From NCBI RefSeq assembly GCF_034190915.1, contig NW_026947485.1:134246337-134310336 (forward strand): DNA of 64,000 bases, written 5' to 3'. The notes below the pieces were generated by a model. That model saw only the letters and a list, made by a program, of their open reading frames with translations, was not told where the DNA came from and ran no database searches. Shown in pieces: positions 52,414-63,130 of this stretch. The DNA comes from Cavia porcellus. Its lineage: Eukaryota; Chordata; Mammalia; Rodentia; Caviidae. Numbering within the stretch: the stretch's first letter is position 1; each line of letters opens with the position of its first letter. The position numbers and the translations under genes are program-made.

Positions 52414-54083
52414 ATATAGATTTCTATGAGCTACTTTTTCCTCTTTCATATTGAGCAGCATTTTAAGGAGATAAGGATGGCCTTAGAACTGCAGAGCCAT
52501 AGCCTTCTTTTCTGAAAATATAGCTGAGTAATAGGGTAATTAGTAATATACAAATATATTGTGCTAGAATTTTACAAAACGATTCACATCCTGACTCATT
52601 CATTTTAAGGAAGAAAAATCTAGTGTAAAACAATATTAAATAAGATTGTCAGTTTTTGAATTGATTTTTATTGCTGCTTATGCATTTCTTTAAGGAAAAT
52701 TGAGATATTTACTGTAACAAAATTAATCATGTTGAAGGTTACTAAATGACGTGAAGTGCATAAGGAAATAACTATATATCTCTCAATAAAATTATAAATG
52801 TCACTCTAACCCATATTGATAGAAAGAATCAGTTCAAGCTTTGAAGTTAAAAAACATTGTCAGAAATTCTCACAGTTATCTTCTTCTATCAACTCTAAAT
52901 ATCTCAGAGATAAAATCTTTTTATCTGTTTGAACACATAAGGGAACACAGGCACATAAGCCTATCAACTTACACCAAGCAATACAGTGAACAAACTGTAA
53001 AGTCTGAAAATGTTCCTATGACTTTGGGCAGAATTTTCAAATATCCAAGATATTAACAAAGGGATGTCTCCAAATAGGAAAAATAAAATTCATTTTCCAA
53101 TTCAAGGTTACTTGTATTTACAGAATGCATGGGCCGTTTTACTGAAAGCACTACAGATACTTGCCAGTCCTCATCTTAGATGCCCCTGTGCTCCAGATAG
53201 CTGATAACTGCCTCTGTCTTGAGACCCTTGTCTTGACTTCCATTCTGTAAGCCCAGCTTCCATTGCTATGGGCTCTCTGGATACTCATCTTTCTCAACTC
53301 CACTTTTATAAGTTGAGTTTTAGGTCATGTCATTTTTTTTTATAATTCTGTAGAATTTTCTTAAGAAAAAATTTTGGCATCAGTTTCCTTTTTCCTTCCA
53401 CCATATCAATAGCTTCAGTTTTTGAAACTTTCTGGATAAGCATAAGAGAAAAAATTGTTTTATGACCTGGAATATGGCATAATTACAAAATTAATATACT
53501 ACATATAATATATTTTAATTCTATATTTATAGATATATGTATATAATATGTAATAGCTAAGTACATGAGTGTTATACATAATATATAAATACATACTATA
53601 CAAAATATATGTAATTTATATATAAAATTTATATAAATAAACCTAAAATTTATATATGATTTTACAGAAACAAATAGATACAAATGATAGATATTTATAT
53701 CTCTTTAAATAGTACATGCATCTCTATGTATCACTTTCCACTTTCTATGTTCATCGCTCATGTTTGTGCTGCTTTATCCATGGCAGCTGTATCTCTCATT
53801 TGTCTGGTCGCCTTGTTTCCAAACTGAATGATAAAATACTCTAAGCTCTTCAAACATGGTATTCATGGGAGTTTTCTCTTGAATTCTATTTAGGATGCAA
53901 GGCTTCTTAACCTTTCCCAGATTGCAGTTTTTAGATAAACTATCTCTAAATAATACTCTAAAAATTATCATATTTCACTCTCTATGTCCTTTCACACCCT
54001 TTTAGGAATGTGGAGTTTTTAAGCTATTTCATCCCTCAATTGTGATCTGTCAGGTTTTTGTATCTTATATTACAACTTGATTT
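52414..54083. other. Unique AT-rich DNA
   Basis: No gene is recognised. It includes an AT-alternating stretch (about 53490-53700) with many short self-complementary words. Confidence 0.5.
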
Positions 54084-54094
54084 AAAATGAGGCT
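54084..54094 (+). repeat. Left target-site duplication of the older + L1-derived element
   Basis: aaaatgaggct recurs at 62534-62544 after an A-rich tail. The complementary strand here reads CATTTT/AAAT, a perfect L1 endonuclease site TTTT/AA. Confidence 0.75.
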
Positions 54095-54111
54095 CCAGGC
54101 CAGGAGGAAAG

Positions 54112-54463
54112 CAGAGCTCCAGAGATCCGGCCACGGAGGGACTCAGGCAGCTTATTCACCAGCCCTCTTGATAAGTGTCTGCAATGTGGACCAGGAAGAG
54201 GACAGAGCTCTAGAGATCTAGCCATGGAGGGACTCAGCTCCTGCCCTCTTGGTGAGCATCTGCAATGTGGGTCAGGAGGAGAACAGAGATCCAGAGACCC
54301 GGCCATGGAGGGACTTAGGCAGCTTATTCACCCACCCTCTAGATAAGCGTCTGCAATGTGGGCCAGGAGAACATAGCTCCAGAGATCTGGCCATTGAGGG
54401 ACTCAGACAGCTTATTCACCTGCCCTCTTGGTAAGCACCTGAAGCCTGGGCCTAGAGGAGAAC
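54112..54463 (+). repeat. Four tandem ~88-bp GC-rich units
   Basis: Units start at 54112, 54203, 54284 and 54372, each with 'cagagctccagagatccggc' or a close variant. They continue 'catggagggactcaggcag', 'cttattcacctgccctc' and 'tctgcaatgtgggccagga'. Unit 2 lacks ~10-15 bases around 'gcagcttattcac'. They sit at the extreme 5' end of the composite element, where an L1 promoter would lie. Confidence 0.92.
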
Positions 54464-55233
54464 CATTACCTGTGAACCTACTGCCACACAGGCTGAAAAT
54501 CAAGCACCCTTCTTCTGCCTGCTCCCTCCCCCTTTAGCCACTGGGGATAGATGTTTCAAAATCTTATAACAAATATGGGGGATTTCTTTCTATCGTCTGT
54601 TTGAAGGTGTAGGTTGTTTTCACTGTCTTGTTATGTTTCTTTTGCTCTATTCAGAATTCTCAATTGGTTTTATAATGTTCATTTTTTTGGGTTTGATTTT
54701 ACAATACCTAATTGACTGAACAACTACTGTTAAGTTAAAGAGATACACTATAGTACTTATTACTACTATCCCAGTATCCTACTGTGAAATCCTGTACCAA
54801 TTTCACTGCATTGTTTCGATTGGCTTAGTTCTGTCTCGTGCTATTGCATTTTTACTAGTTTCAAAATCAAAAAAATAGAAATAAATGTTAAGACTCATGC
54901 ACGTGTAGAATCTATAAACAGTTTATGAGAACTAATCTTATGACAACTGAGGTAATGAACAGATACTTTGAAGAAAAAAAGACACTAAAATACCCAGTGC
55001 TGATCCTGGAGTATCATAATGTGGAACCCAGCAATAGTGTTATTCTTTGTTCAGAGTGATATTAGCCTGCTTGGGTTTATTCAATGTCAACATAATTGAA
55101 GATATGGGTAATTGCATGTATGTTTAAGTGTATAGGATTGATAACCATATTTCTAAGTTTTTGTTGTATAGTTGAACAGAACTGGTTGCAATCTCACTGT
55201 TTGAATCCCCACTTTATATGCTCCACTTTAGTA

Positions 55234-55249
55234 TCTTGAATAGCTATTT
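55234..55249 (+). repeat. Left target-site duplication of the nested - strand L1
   Basis: tcttgaatagctattt matches 61976-61991 (tcttgaataactattt), 15 of 16. Confidence 0.85.
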
Positions 55250-56543
55250 TTTAAAATTTTATTTAAAAGAAAAAACAAAACAAAACAAGACAAAACAGTG
55301 TAAGGGTACAAGTAATACAGGACTACAAAAAAAAAAAAAAAACAGTAAGAAATCACCAGTTAATAGATTACATGTTGTCATCTTAGAAACAGTTGCTCAA
55401 GTCACAGGATTAAAGCATACAAAGTAGACATTCAAACAGCGAGACTGCAAACAGTTGGGTTCAATGATCCAACAAAAACTCCATACTATGGTCATCTATC
55501 CTAACACATCTAAACACACTTGCAGTTGTATCCTTAAGAGCACTCTTTTTCTTCTCTCTCTTTTTTTTTAACAACAAATTTACACATTTTGGGTTTTATT
55601 ACTCCCACAGTTCTTAATACTCTCCTTTTGGAAGAAAACAAAATGAAATATGACAAAACAAAGCTGTCAATCAAAACCAAGAAGAGACATAGTACATGAT
55701 GTAAAAACAGAGTACAAGGTTATCAACAATGGTTACCATAAAGTCACTTGCTTCCTTAAAAAGAATTGCCTAGATCATTAGGTATAATAGAGAAAAAGAC
55801 CAATAAAATCTAAACATTGTAAACATTACAGGACTTCAAAAGAAAATAATAGTCAAATCAGAATGGGCATCTTAGTGAATCTTATTGCCTCCAAAGTAGT
55901 TGCCTATACCGTCAAACTTGATACTATCAAACAGAGCTGAAGAGAGTCTAATCAGTCAAAACAAGATAGTGGGAGTAATACAGGACTTCAAATCAAGTTA
56001 ATAGGAAATCAAAAAAGTTGCTATAATATATCCTGCTAATTTTTTAAATATCCCCTTAATTAAAAAAACAATAAACAATAAAACAATAAATAATTTTGAA
56101 TGAGTAAAGGCGAGATTGAGATAAAAGAACATAACAACATTACAATACAGGTCAAAGCATGACAATTTCAGCAACGTAGTGCTTCAGCACCAAATAACCC
56201 AACTTAATAGTAGTTACCATAGTGTCTTTTTCCTTGAAGTATTTGAATATAACTTTGTATACTATAGCATCCGACATATCAAGACAGTGTGAAACTATTC
56301 AAGTGGATGAAAGTATTACAGGGTATTTAGAACCAGCTAACAGAAAATGAACAATGGTTGCTATATTATCTCTTTGCCTATAAAAATTTTTGTTTATACT
56401 ATCACATATAATAAAATCCAGTAAGACACAGCATGATTAAACCAATGGAGACAGAAGAGCAACAGTTTGGCAGGGCTTCAAAAAAAGATGATATTAAATC
56501 AGCACTAGCTATTATGATGTCTTGTTTTCTTCAAAATAGCTGT
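55250..56543 (-). other. 3' UTR of the nested L1, internally repetitive
   Basis: On + coordinates, variants of 'acaggacttcaaa' recur at about 55318, 55829, 55980, 56319 and 56471. Between them lie 'agtgtctttttccttgaagt' / 'gatgtcttgttttcttcaaa' type words. The spacing suggests diverged units of ~150-175 bp. The 3' end passes through A/T-rich sequence to the duplication at 55249. Confidence 0.7.
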
Positions 56544-59500
56544 TCATTTCATCACAGGCAATAATACCAAGCAGCCCAGAATAAAGTCATTCCAATTAAT
56601 GAGTAAAAGCTTTATAAGCTTAAATGGGACTTCCAATTTCAGCTTTTTGAGAAATCTCCAGACTGACCTCCACAGAGCTTGGACCAGTCTACACTCCCAC
56701 CAACAGTGCAGGAGAGTTCCTTTTTCCCCACAGCCTCTCCAGCATTTGTTGTTGGTTTTCTTGATCCTGGCCATTCTTTCAGGAATGAGATGAAACTCAG
56801 TGTGGTTTTAATTTGCATTTCTCTAATGACTAATGATGATGAATATTTTTTCATGTATTTATTTGCCATTTGTATTTCTTTATCTGGGAAGTGTGTATTC
56901 ACCTCAGATGCCCATTTTTGGATTGCATCTTTGAATTTTGGGGGTCTGAGTGTTTTTTATTCGTTTTATGTTTTAGACAAAAGTCCCTTTTCTGAGGGAG
57001 AGTGCACTAAGATCGTTTCCCAGTTTGTGGGTTTTCTTTTCACTATGCTGGAGATTTTTTTTGACATGCAGAAACTTTTAATAAGAGGTGGTCCCAGTTA
57101 TTGATTCTGGGACGTATTTCCCATGCAGTTTGACTCCTGTTCATGAATTCTCTATCTACTCCTATGTCTTCAAGGTTTCTACCCAATTTGTCTTCCAACA
57201 GATTTAGTGTTTCTGTTTTAATATTCAGATCTTTGATCTACTTAGATTTTGACTTAGTACATGGTGATAGGCATGGGTCTAGTTTAAGTTTTCAGCAAAT
57301 GGAGGGCCAGTTTTTCCAACACCATTTATTAAAGAGACTGTCATTCTTCCAGTGAACTTGTTTGGCTCCTTTATCAAAGTTAAGGTGGTGAGTGTGTTTG
57401 TAGTTGTGGTTGTATCTTCTAATCTATTCCACTGATCTTCGGCTCTGTTTTGATTCCAATACCATGTTGATTTTACTACGGTTGCTTTGTAGTATAACTT
57501 CAAGTCAGGGATTGTGATGCCTCCTGCCTTGCCTTTGTTGCTTAGAACTGTCTTTGCTATTCTAGGTCTCTTCTCACTCCTGATGAATTTTAGGAGTGAT
57601 TTCTCTAGATCTGTGAGGTATGTTGATGGTATTTTTATTGGGATTGCATTGAATCTGCATAAGAGTTTTGGGGAGGATGGCCATTTTAACAATGTTTATT
57701 CTTCCTGTCCATGAGCAAGGGATGTCAGTCCATTTTCTGAGATCATCTTCAAGTTCTTTTTTCAGTGTATTATAATTTTCCCTGTATATGTCTTTCACTT
57801 CTTTCATGAGAGTAATTCCTCAATATTTCATTTTTGTGCTTGCTAGTATGAAGAGTGTGGCTTGTCTTATTTCTCACTCTGTGATTTTGTTGTTAGTGTA
57901 TAGGAATGCTGTTGATTTCTGAGTATTGATTTTGTATCCAGCTACATTACTGAATTTATTTATTATATCTAAGAGTCTTTCAATGGAGTTTAGAGGGTCT
58001 TCCATGTAGAGTATCATGTCATCTGCAAACAATGATAGTTTAACTTCTTCTTTTCCTATATTTACCCCTTTTATTTCTCTCTTGTCTAATTTCTCTGGCT
58101 AGTATTTCCAAATATGAGTGGTGATAAAGGACATCCTTGTCTTGTGTCTGATTTTAAAGTAAAAGCCTTCAAGTTTTGCCCATTTAGTATGATACTGGGT
58201 GTTGCTTTGTCATAGATGACCTTTATTATATTGAGGTAAAGATCATCTATTCCAGTTTTCTGTAAAGTTCTTATCATGAATGAATGTTGGACCTTATTGA
58301 AAGCTTTTTGTGCATCTGTGGAAATGATCATGTGATTCTTATTTTTGGCTTTATTGATATAGTGGATTACATTTATTGATTTACATATGTTGAACCATCC
58401 CTGCATGCCTGGGATGAATCCCACTTGGTCATGGTGTATAATCTTCTTGATGATTTGCTGCATCCTATTTGCCAATGTTTTATTGAGAAATTTTGCATCT
58501 ACGTTCACTAGGGAAATTGGTCTATAGTTCCCTTTTTTAGTTGGGTCTTTCTCAGGTTTTGGTACTAGAGTAATATTTGCTTCCAGGAATGATTTAGTAA
58601 AGATTACTTCCCTTTCAATTTCATTAAATAGTTTGAGGATTGTCGGTATTAGGTCTTGTTTGTATTTCTAATAGAATTCTGCAGTGAATCTGTCTGGGCC
58701 GGGGCTCTTCTTTGTAGGTAAGGACTTAATTACATTTTCAATTTCATTAACAGAGATTGGGTTATTCAGCCGTTTTACATCCCCTTGATCTAGCTTTCGT
58801 ACTTCATATGTTTCTAGGAATCTATTTCTTCTGTGTTATCAAACCTTTGAGAGTAGAGGTTTTTGAAATAGGTGTTGATGATCTTCTGTATTTCTATAGA
58901 GTCTGTAGTGATTTCACCTTTTTCATTCTTATTGCATGAATTTGAGCTTTTTCTTCCCTTTTTAAAATAATGTTGGCTAGGGGCTTATCAATTTTATTTA
59001 TTCTTTCAAAGAATTAATTCTTTGATTCATTGATTCTCTGGATTGTTTTCTTAGTCTCTATTGCATTGATTTCTGCTGATTTTTATAATTTCCTCTCTTC
59101 TTTTGGCTTTGGGCTTGACTTGGTCTTCTTTTTCTAGCTGCTTGAGGTATAGCATCAGGTTATTTATTTATATTCGTTCTGTTTTCCTGATGTGGGAACT
59201 CAGTGAAATAAATTTTCCTCTGAGGACAGCTTTCATTGCATCCCACAGATTCCGGTAAGTTGTATCTGTATTTTCATTTTTTGTAGATATTGTTTAATTT
59301 CTTCTTTAATTTCCTCTGTGACCCACTGATTACTCAAGAGTGGGTTATTCAGCTTCCATGTGTTTGTGGGAATTTTTCAGTATCTTTTATCATTAATTTC
59401 TAATTTCAGAGCTCTATGATCCAATAACATGCAAGGGATGATTTCAACACTTTTGCATTTATTTAAATATGATCTGTGAGCCAACATATGGTCTATTTTA

Positions 59501-59885
59501 GAGAATGATCCATGTACTGCTGAGAAGAATGTGTATTCTGATGTTGTTGGGTGGAACACTATGTATATGTCTATCAAGTCCATTTGTTCACAGGTGTGAT
59601 TCAGTTCTGTTATTTTTTTTGCTGATTTTCTGTCTGGTTGATTTTTCCCTTTGTGTCAGTGGTGTGTTAAGTTCTCCTGTTAAAATTGCATTACTGATAA
59701 TTTGATTTTTCATTTATGTTAATACTTGTTTTATATAACTGGGTGGTCTGGAATTTGGTGCATATATATTTAAGATAGTTATCTTTTCCTCTTGGAGTTT
59801 TCCCCTAATGAGTATGTATTGACTTTTGTCTTTTCTGATCATTGTTGGCTTAAAGTTCACATTGTCTGCAAACAGAATGGCTAAT

Positions 59886-59916
<31 letters not shown>

Positions 59917-60121
59917 GGATTCCTGTTGCATGAAGTATTGTTTTCCATCCTTTGACTTTCAGTCTGTGAGTATCCTTCTGGGTTAGATGGGTTTCCTGTA
60001 AACAGCATATGGTTAGATTTTATTTCTTGATCCATTCTGCCAGTCTGTTTCTTTTAATTGGTTCATTGAGACCATTTACATTAATGGTTATAACTGTTAT
60101 ATGTTGGTTTATTGTTGACAT
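56544..60121 (-). pseudogene. L1 ORF2 (endonuclease/reverse transcriptase), frameshifted, C-terminus lost
   Basis: Starts at the ATG at 60121 with an Asn-Val-Asn-Gly-Leu-Asn endonuclease block. At 59583-59377 the endonuclease shows SKIDH and LLDHRALKLEI. The reverse-transcriptase part (58508-58086) has [22 protein letters not shown] (motif A Asp kept) and [15 protein letters not shown] active site is readable near 58030-58016. A later segment (57692-57279) has the thumb region, and 56774-56700 holds the [18 protein letters not shown] cysteine motif. A 26-base A run at 59916-59891 and other shifts break the frame. After EVPF the reading frame departs from the family and ends at 56544, about 100 residues early. 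Confidence 0.92.
59891..59916 (-). repeat. A26 run inside L1 ORF2
   Basis: Twenty-six T on + (A on the coding strand) sit where the family has a short Lys-Lys codon run before Ala (the + strand L1 has 'tctcaaaaagcagg' at 2931-2944). This looks like slippage expansion, and it shifts the frame. Confidence 0.9.
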
Positions 60122-60161
60122 GTTGTCTTTCTGCTGTTGCATTTTTATCTTTGTGTTCTGT

Positions 60162-61195
60162 TTAATTATCTGCTTTGCTTTGTGGTTTTTTCCTTTTTGT
60201 ATCTAAACTGCCTTTCAATATTTTTTGCAGGGTTGGCTTGGCGATCATGAAGTTCTTCAGCTGTTCTTTGTCATGGAAGTATCTTATTTCACCGTCGATT
60301 TTGAATGATAATGTTTCCGGATACATCAGTCTAGGTTGGAAATCATTTTCCTTTAGGATCTGGAATACTTCACTCCATTCTATTCTTGACTTTATTGTTT
60401 GTGCTGAGCAGTCTGCTGTGATTCTGATAGGTTTTCCTTTATAAATGATCTGTCTTTTCTCTCTGACAGCTTTTAATAATCTATTCTTGTTTTGGTTTCT
60501 GTGATGGTGATTATTATATGGGTGTAGCTTTATTTTGGTTATGAGTATTTGGAGTTCTATATGCGTCACTGAACCTGATGTCAGTTTCTGATCTCATGCT
60601 TGGGAAATTTTCATCTATTACTTCTCTAAATATCTTCTTGACGTCCTGTATGTTGTCTCCTTTTTCATTAATCCCTATCAATCTTATGTTGTTTTTCTTT
60701 GCATCATCTTGCAGCGGTTGAATTGATAATTCCTGATTCTTTGTTATTTTAAAAAGATCTTTCCTTTCCTGTTCCCTAGCTGCAATCCTGTCTTCAAGGT
60801 CTGAAATTCTATCTTCACTTTCATTGAGGTGGTTTTTACAGCTTTCAGTTTTTGATTTCCTGTATATCCCTGTGCATCTCCTTTATGTATTGTTTCTTAT
60901 ATTGCTCATCTAGGGGTTCTATCTTTTTGTTTAGTTCCTCCAACTTTTTAACTGTGTTTTCTTTAAATATGTTCAGCATCTCTTTCGTTTCTTTTATCAT
61001 TTCTTCTTTTACCTGGGAGATTATTTTGAGTTTGAATTCCTTTAAAACTTCCCGGAGTTGCTTGTTTATTTCAGTAGCTATTATGCCTGATATTTGAAGT
61101 GTATTACATATATTTTCTTCTATATACATTGCTCCTAGGGTTTCTTGAGATGGGCTGGAGGTTTGAGGTTGTAATTTGGTCTTTCGTTTTGTCAT
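60162..61195 (-). pseudogene. L1 ORF1, broken in the middle
   Basis: The ATG at 61195 opens 116 codons: a basic N-terminus (MTKRKTKLQPQTSSPSQ), then a Lys/Glu heptad-rich coiled coil including KEEMIKETKEMLNIFKENTV. The frame stops after 'IQEIKN' because a few bases are missing compared with the related ORF1 at 50594. The C-terminal 135 codons (60569-60162) are open, with RLMYPETLSFKIDGEIRYF and HDKEQLKNF. The spacing of ~40 bp to ORF2 is typical. Confidence 0.9.
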
Positions 61196-61975
61196 TTTCC
61201 TATATTTCTGTGTTTGAAGTGTTATTTGAAAGCTTCCTCAGTGTCTGTTGGAAATCCACTTCTATGTTTGCAGCTCCTGGGACTCTGGCAGCCATTTTCC
61301 CCTGGCCACTGGTTCTCTGGAACCTGTGGTGCTGCCCTGCTTGCTTTGAACTCTGCAGTCCCAAACAAGCTGGTTCCGGGGACAGTGGGCACCTACCTGC
61401 TTGCTTAGAACTCCACAGTTCTCCAAATGGGGAGGCAGATGTAGGTGCCTCCTACCTGCCTAGCTCCTTTACCACACCTGGGAGGCTCGACGGTCCGGAA
61501 CAAGCTGGACTGGGGGAGAGTGCAAGGGGCATTTACCCCTGGACGCCAGGCCTCTGGAACTGGTGATGCCCACCTGCCCGCTCAGAAATCCACAGTCCTC
61601 CAGACACATGGGAGGCAGATGCAGGTGCTCCAGACCTGCCCAGCAGTTCCAAGGCACCCAGATGGTGAGAGGGTTCCAAACAAGCTGAGGGACAGTATGT
61701 GCCTGCCTGCCTGCTTGGAACTCCACAGTTCTCTGAGTGCTGCCAGAACAGGGAGGCGGATGTAGGAGCATCCGACAGGCTTAGCTCTTTCACTGCACCT
61801 GAAGGGTCGAGGGTCCTGAACAAGCTGGGCTTGGGGGGAGAGTGCACAGGGCACTTACCCCTGGATGCTGGGCTTCTGGAACTGGTGATGCCCACCTGCC
61901 CACTCAGAAATCCACAGTCCTCCAGACACACGGGGAGGCAGATGCAGGCGCTCCAGATCCGCCCAGCTGTTCCAC
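61196..61975 (-). promoter_or_regulatory. L1 5' UTR with two ~320-bp GC-rich monomers
   Basis: In + coordinates 'cagtcctccagacacatggg' at 61593 recurs as 'cagtcctccagacacacggg' at 61915, a period of 322 bp. The units cover about 61360-61680 and 61681-61975 and share 'ggaactccacagttctc'/'gaactccacagttctc', 'ccctgga(c/t)gc(c/t)' and 'ggaactggtgatgcccacct'. The GC content contrasts sharply with the flanks. As in other rodent L1s the monomers are probably the promoter. These are unrelated in sequence to the monomers at 1269-1609. Confidence 0.85.
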
Positions 61976-61991
61976 TCTTGAATAACTATTT
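61976..61991 (+). repeat. Right target-site duplication of the nested - strand L1
   Basis: tcttgaataactattt, 15/16 identical to 55234-55249. The older element's 3' UTR resumes here. Confidence 0.85.
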
Positions 61992-62533
61992 GTAAGAAGA
62001 CAATTTCTAATCATCAACTAGTGAATTCTTACTGTTTTTTTTCTTTGAAATTATGTATTATTTCTACCCATTTTCTGTTTTGTTTAGTCTTTCTTTAAAT
62101 TCATTTTGAAAAAGAAGACATTACAGTACCCAGTGCTGATCACGGAGTGTCATGAAGTGAAATCCAGCAATACCATTATTCTTTGTTCAGAATGATTTTA
62201 ACCTGCTCTAGTTTGTTTAATCTAAATATAAATGAAGATATGGATAACTGCATGCATGTTTAAGTGTATAGGATTGATAACCATGTTACTAAGTTTTTGC
62301 TGGACAGTTGAACAGAACTGTTTGCAGTCTCTCTGTTTGAATTCCCACTTTACACATCTCATTTTTGTACCTTGAACAACTATTTGTAAAACAACATCAA
62401 CTAGTGATTTCTTACTATTTATTTTTTTCTCTGAAAGTATGCACTATTTCTATCTATTTTCTGTTTTGTTTAGTCTTTCTTTAAATAAAAATTAAAATAA
62501 AGTAAAATAAAATAAAATAAAATAAAATAAAAT
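61992..62533 (+). other. Distal half of the older L1 3' UTR with (TAAAA)n tail
   Basis: The block 61976-62088 ('caactagtga(a)ttcttact', 'attttctgttttgtttagtc') repeats at 62365-62478. The block 54971-55249 repeats at 62103-62380. Removing the nested L1 therefore gives two ~389-bp tandem units. The tail at 62478-62537 is a TAAAA-type microsatellite. Confidence 0.85.
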
Positions 62534-62544
62534 AAAATGAGGCT
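62534..62544 (+). repeat. Right target-site duplication of the older + element
   Basis: aaaatgaggct after the A-rich tail, matching 54084-54094. Its first As cannot be separated from the tail. Confidence 0.7.
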
Positions 62545-62749
62545 TAACTGATATCTTTAACATTTAATGCCCTTAATGAATGAAGAAAAAAAATCAGTGA
62601 AGGAATACAAAAATGTATTGAATTCTTTTATTCTCTTTACTTGAAGCATTAAATTAAAACATTTTCTATTAATGTTAATGATATTCAGAATTCATTAATC
62701 TTTTATTTTAAAATGATAACTATAAAGGCTTATTTTAAGATATTATCCA

Positions 62750-63130
62750 AAGAGCTAATGTGTTCAGAGGTGGGTTTCTTGGAATGAATTGGATGGGGAG
62801 AGCACTATCTTTATTGGTGCAATGAAGACTAGAGCTAGAGACTATTTGAAGGGAGCGGGTCATCAGAGTGTGAGGTCAGGGACTATTCTTTCTTCCTGAC
62901 ACCTTACTCTCTGTTCTTTTTCCACAGGTTCTCCTGCTATGTCTCCTGGTTGCCACGAGGCTAGCAGCTTTCTTCTGCTATGTCATTTTTTCACAGAGTT
63001 TTTGCCTTGGAGCTGGCTTACCATGGAGAGAAATTTTTGAAACCATGAAATGAAAGAAATCTTTCTTCCTATAAGCTGTTTATGTCAGGCATTTTGTCAA
63101 AGTGACAAAACAGCCAGTTGCAAAACTGAG
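62750..63130 (+). mobile_element. MaLR-like LTR or related rodent repeat
   Basis: It shares 'tgccacgaggctagcagctt' and the following 'cttaccatgga' / 'ctgtttatgtcaggcatttt' order with 29470-29865. It ends with '...aaagtgacaaaacag'. It is a diverged, solitary copy, and the family is uncertain. Confidence 0.5.

Larger units (their letters stand above)
55250..61975 (-). mobile_element. Near full-length L1, nested, antisense
   Basis: A 6.7-kb L1 with a monomeric 5' UTR (61975-61196), ORF1 (61195-60162), ORF2 (60121-56544) and a ~1.3-kb 3' UTR ending in an AT-rich tail at 55250. It lies inside the 3' UTR of an older + strand element, with a 16-bp target-site duplication (one mismatch). Its ORFs are better preserved than those of the 1242-7397 copy but still carry frameshifts, a poly(A) expansion and a lost ORF2 C-terminus. 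It is therefore not autonomous. Confidence 0.93.
54095..62533 (+). mobile_element. Older composite L1-derived element, split by a nested L1
   Basis: Its two parts are 54095-55249 and 61992-62533 (joined length about 1.7 kb). From 5' it has four ~88-bp GC-rich tandem units, ~500 bp of spacer, then L1 3' UTR sequence arranged as two ~389-bp tandem units, and a (TAAAA)n tail. No ORF1 or ORF2 sequence is seen. The flanking 11-bp duplication supports a single insertion. The element was later interrupted at 55249/61976 by the - strand L1. Confidence 0.7.

Noticed and set aside
53490..53700. AT-alternating stretch as a replication origin or promoter
   Set aside because: There is no specific motif. 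Such composition is common in AT-rich mammalian intergenic DNA.
54082..54434. Overlapping 60-75-codon frames across the 88-bp units
   Set aside because: They arise from the repeated GC-rich unit on both strands and carry no recognisable domain.
61099..61566. 155-codon open frame on + at the 5' end of the nested L1
   Set aside because: It lies antisense to the L1 ORF1 start and the GC-rich 5' UTR monomers, where stop codons are rare. It shows no domain.
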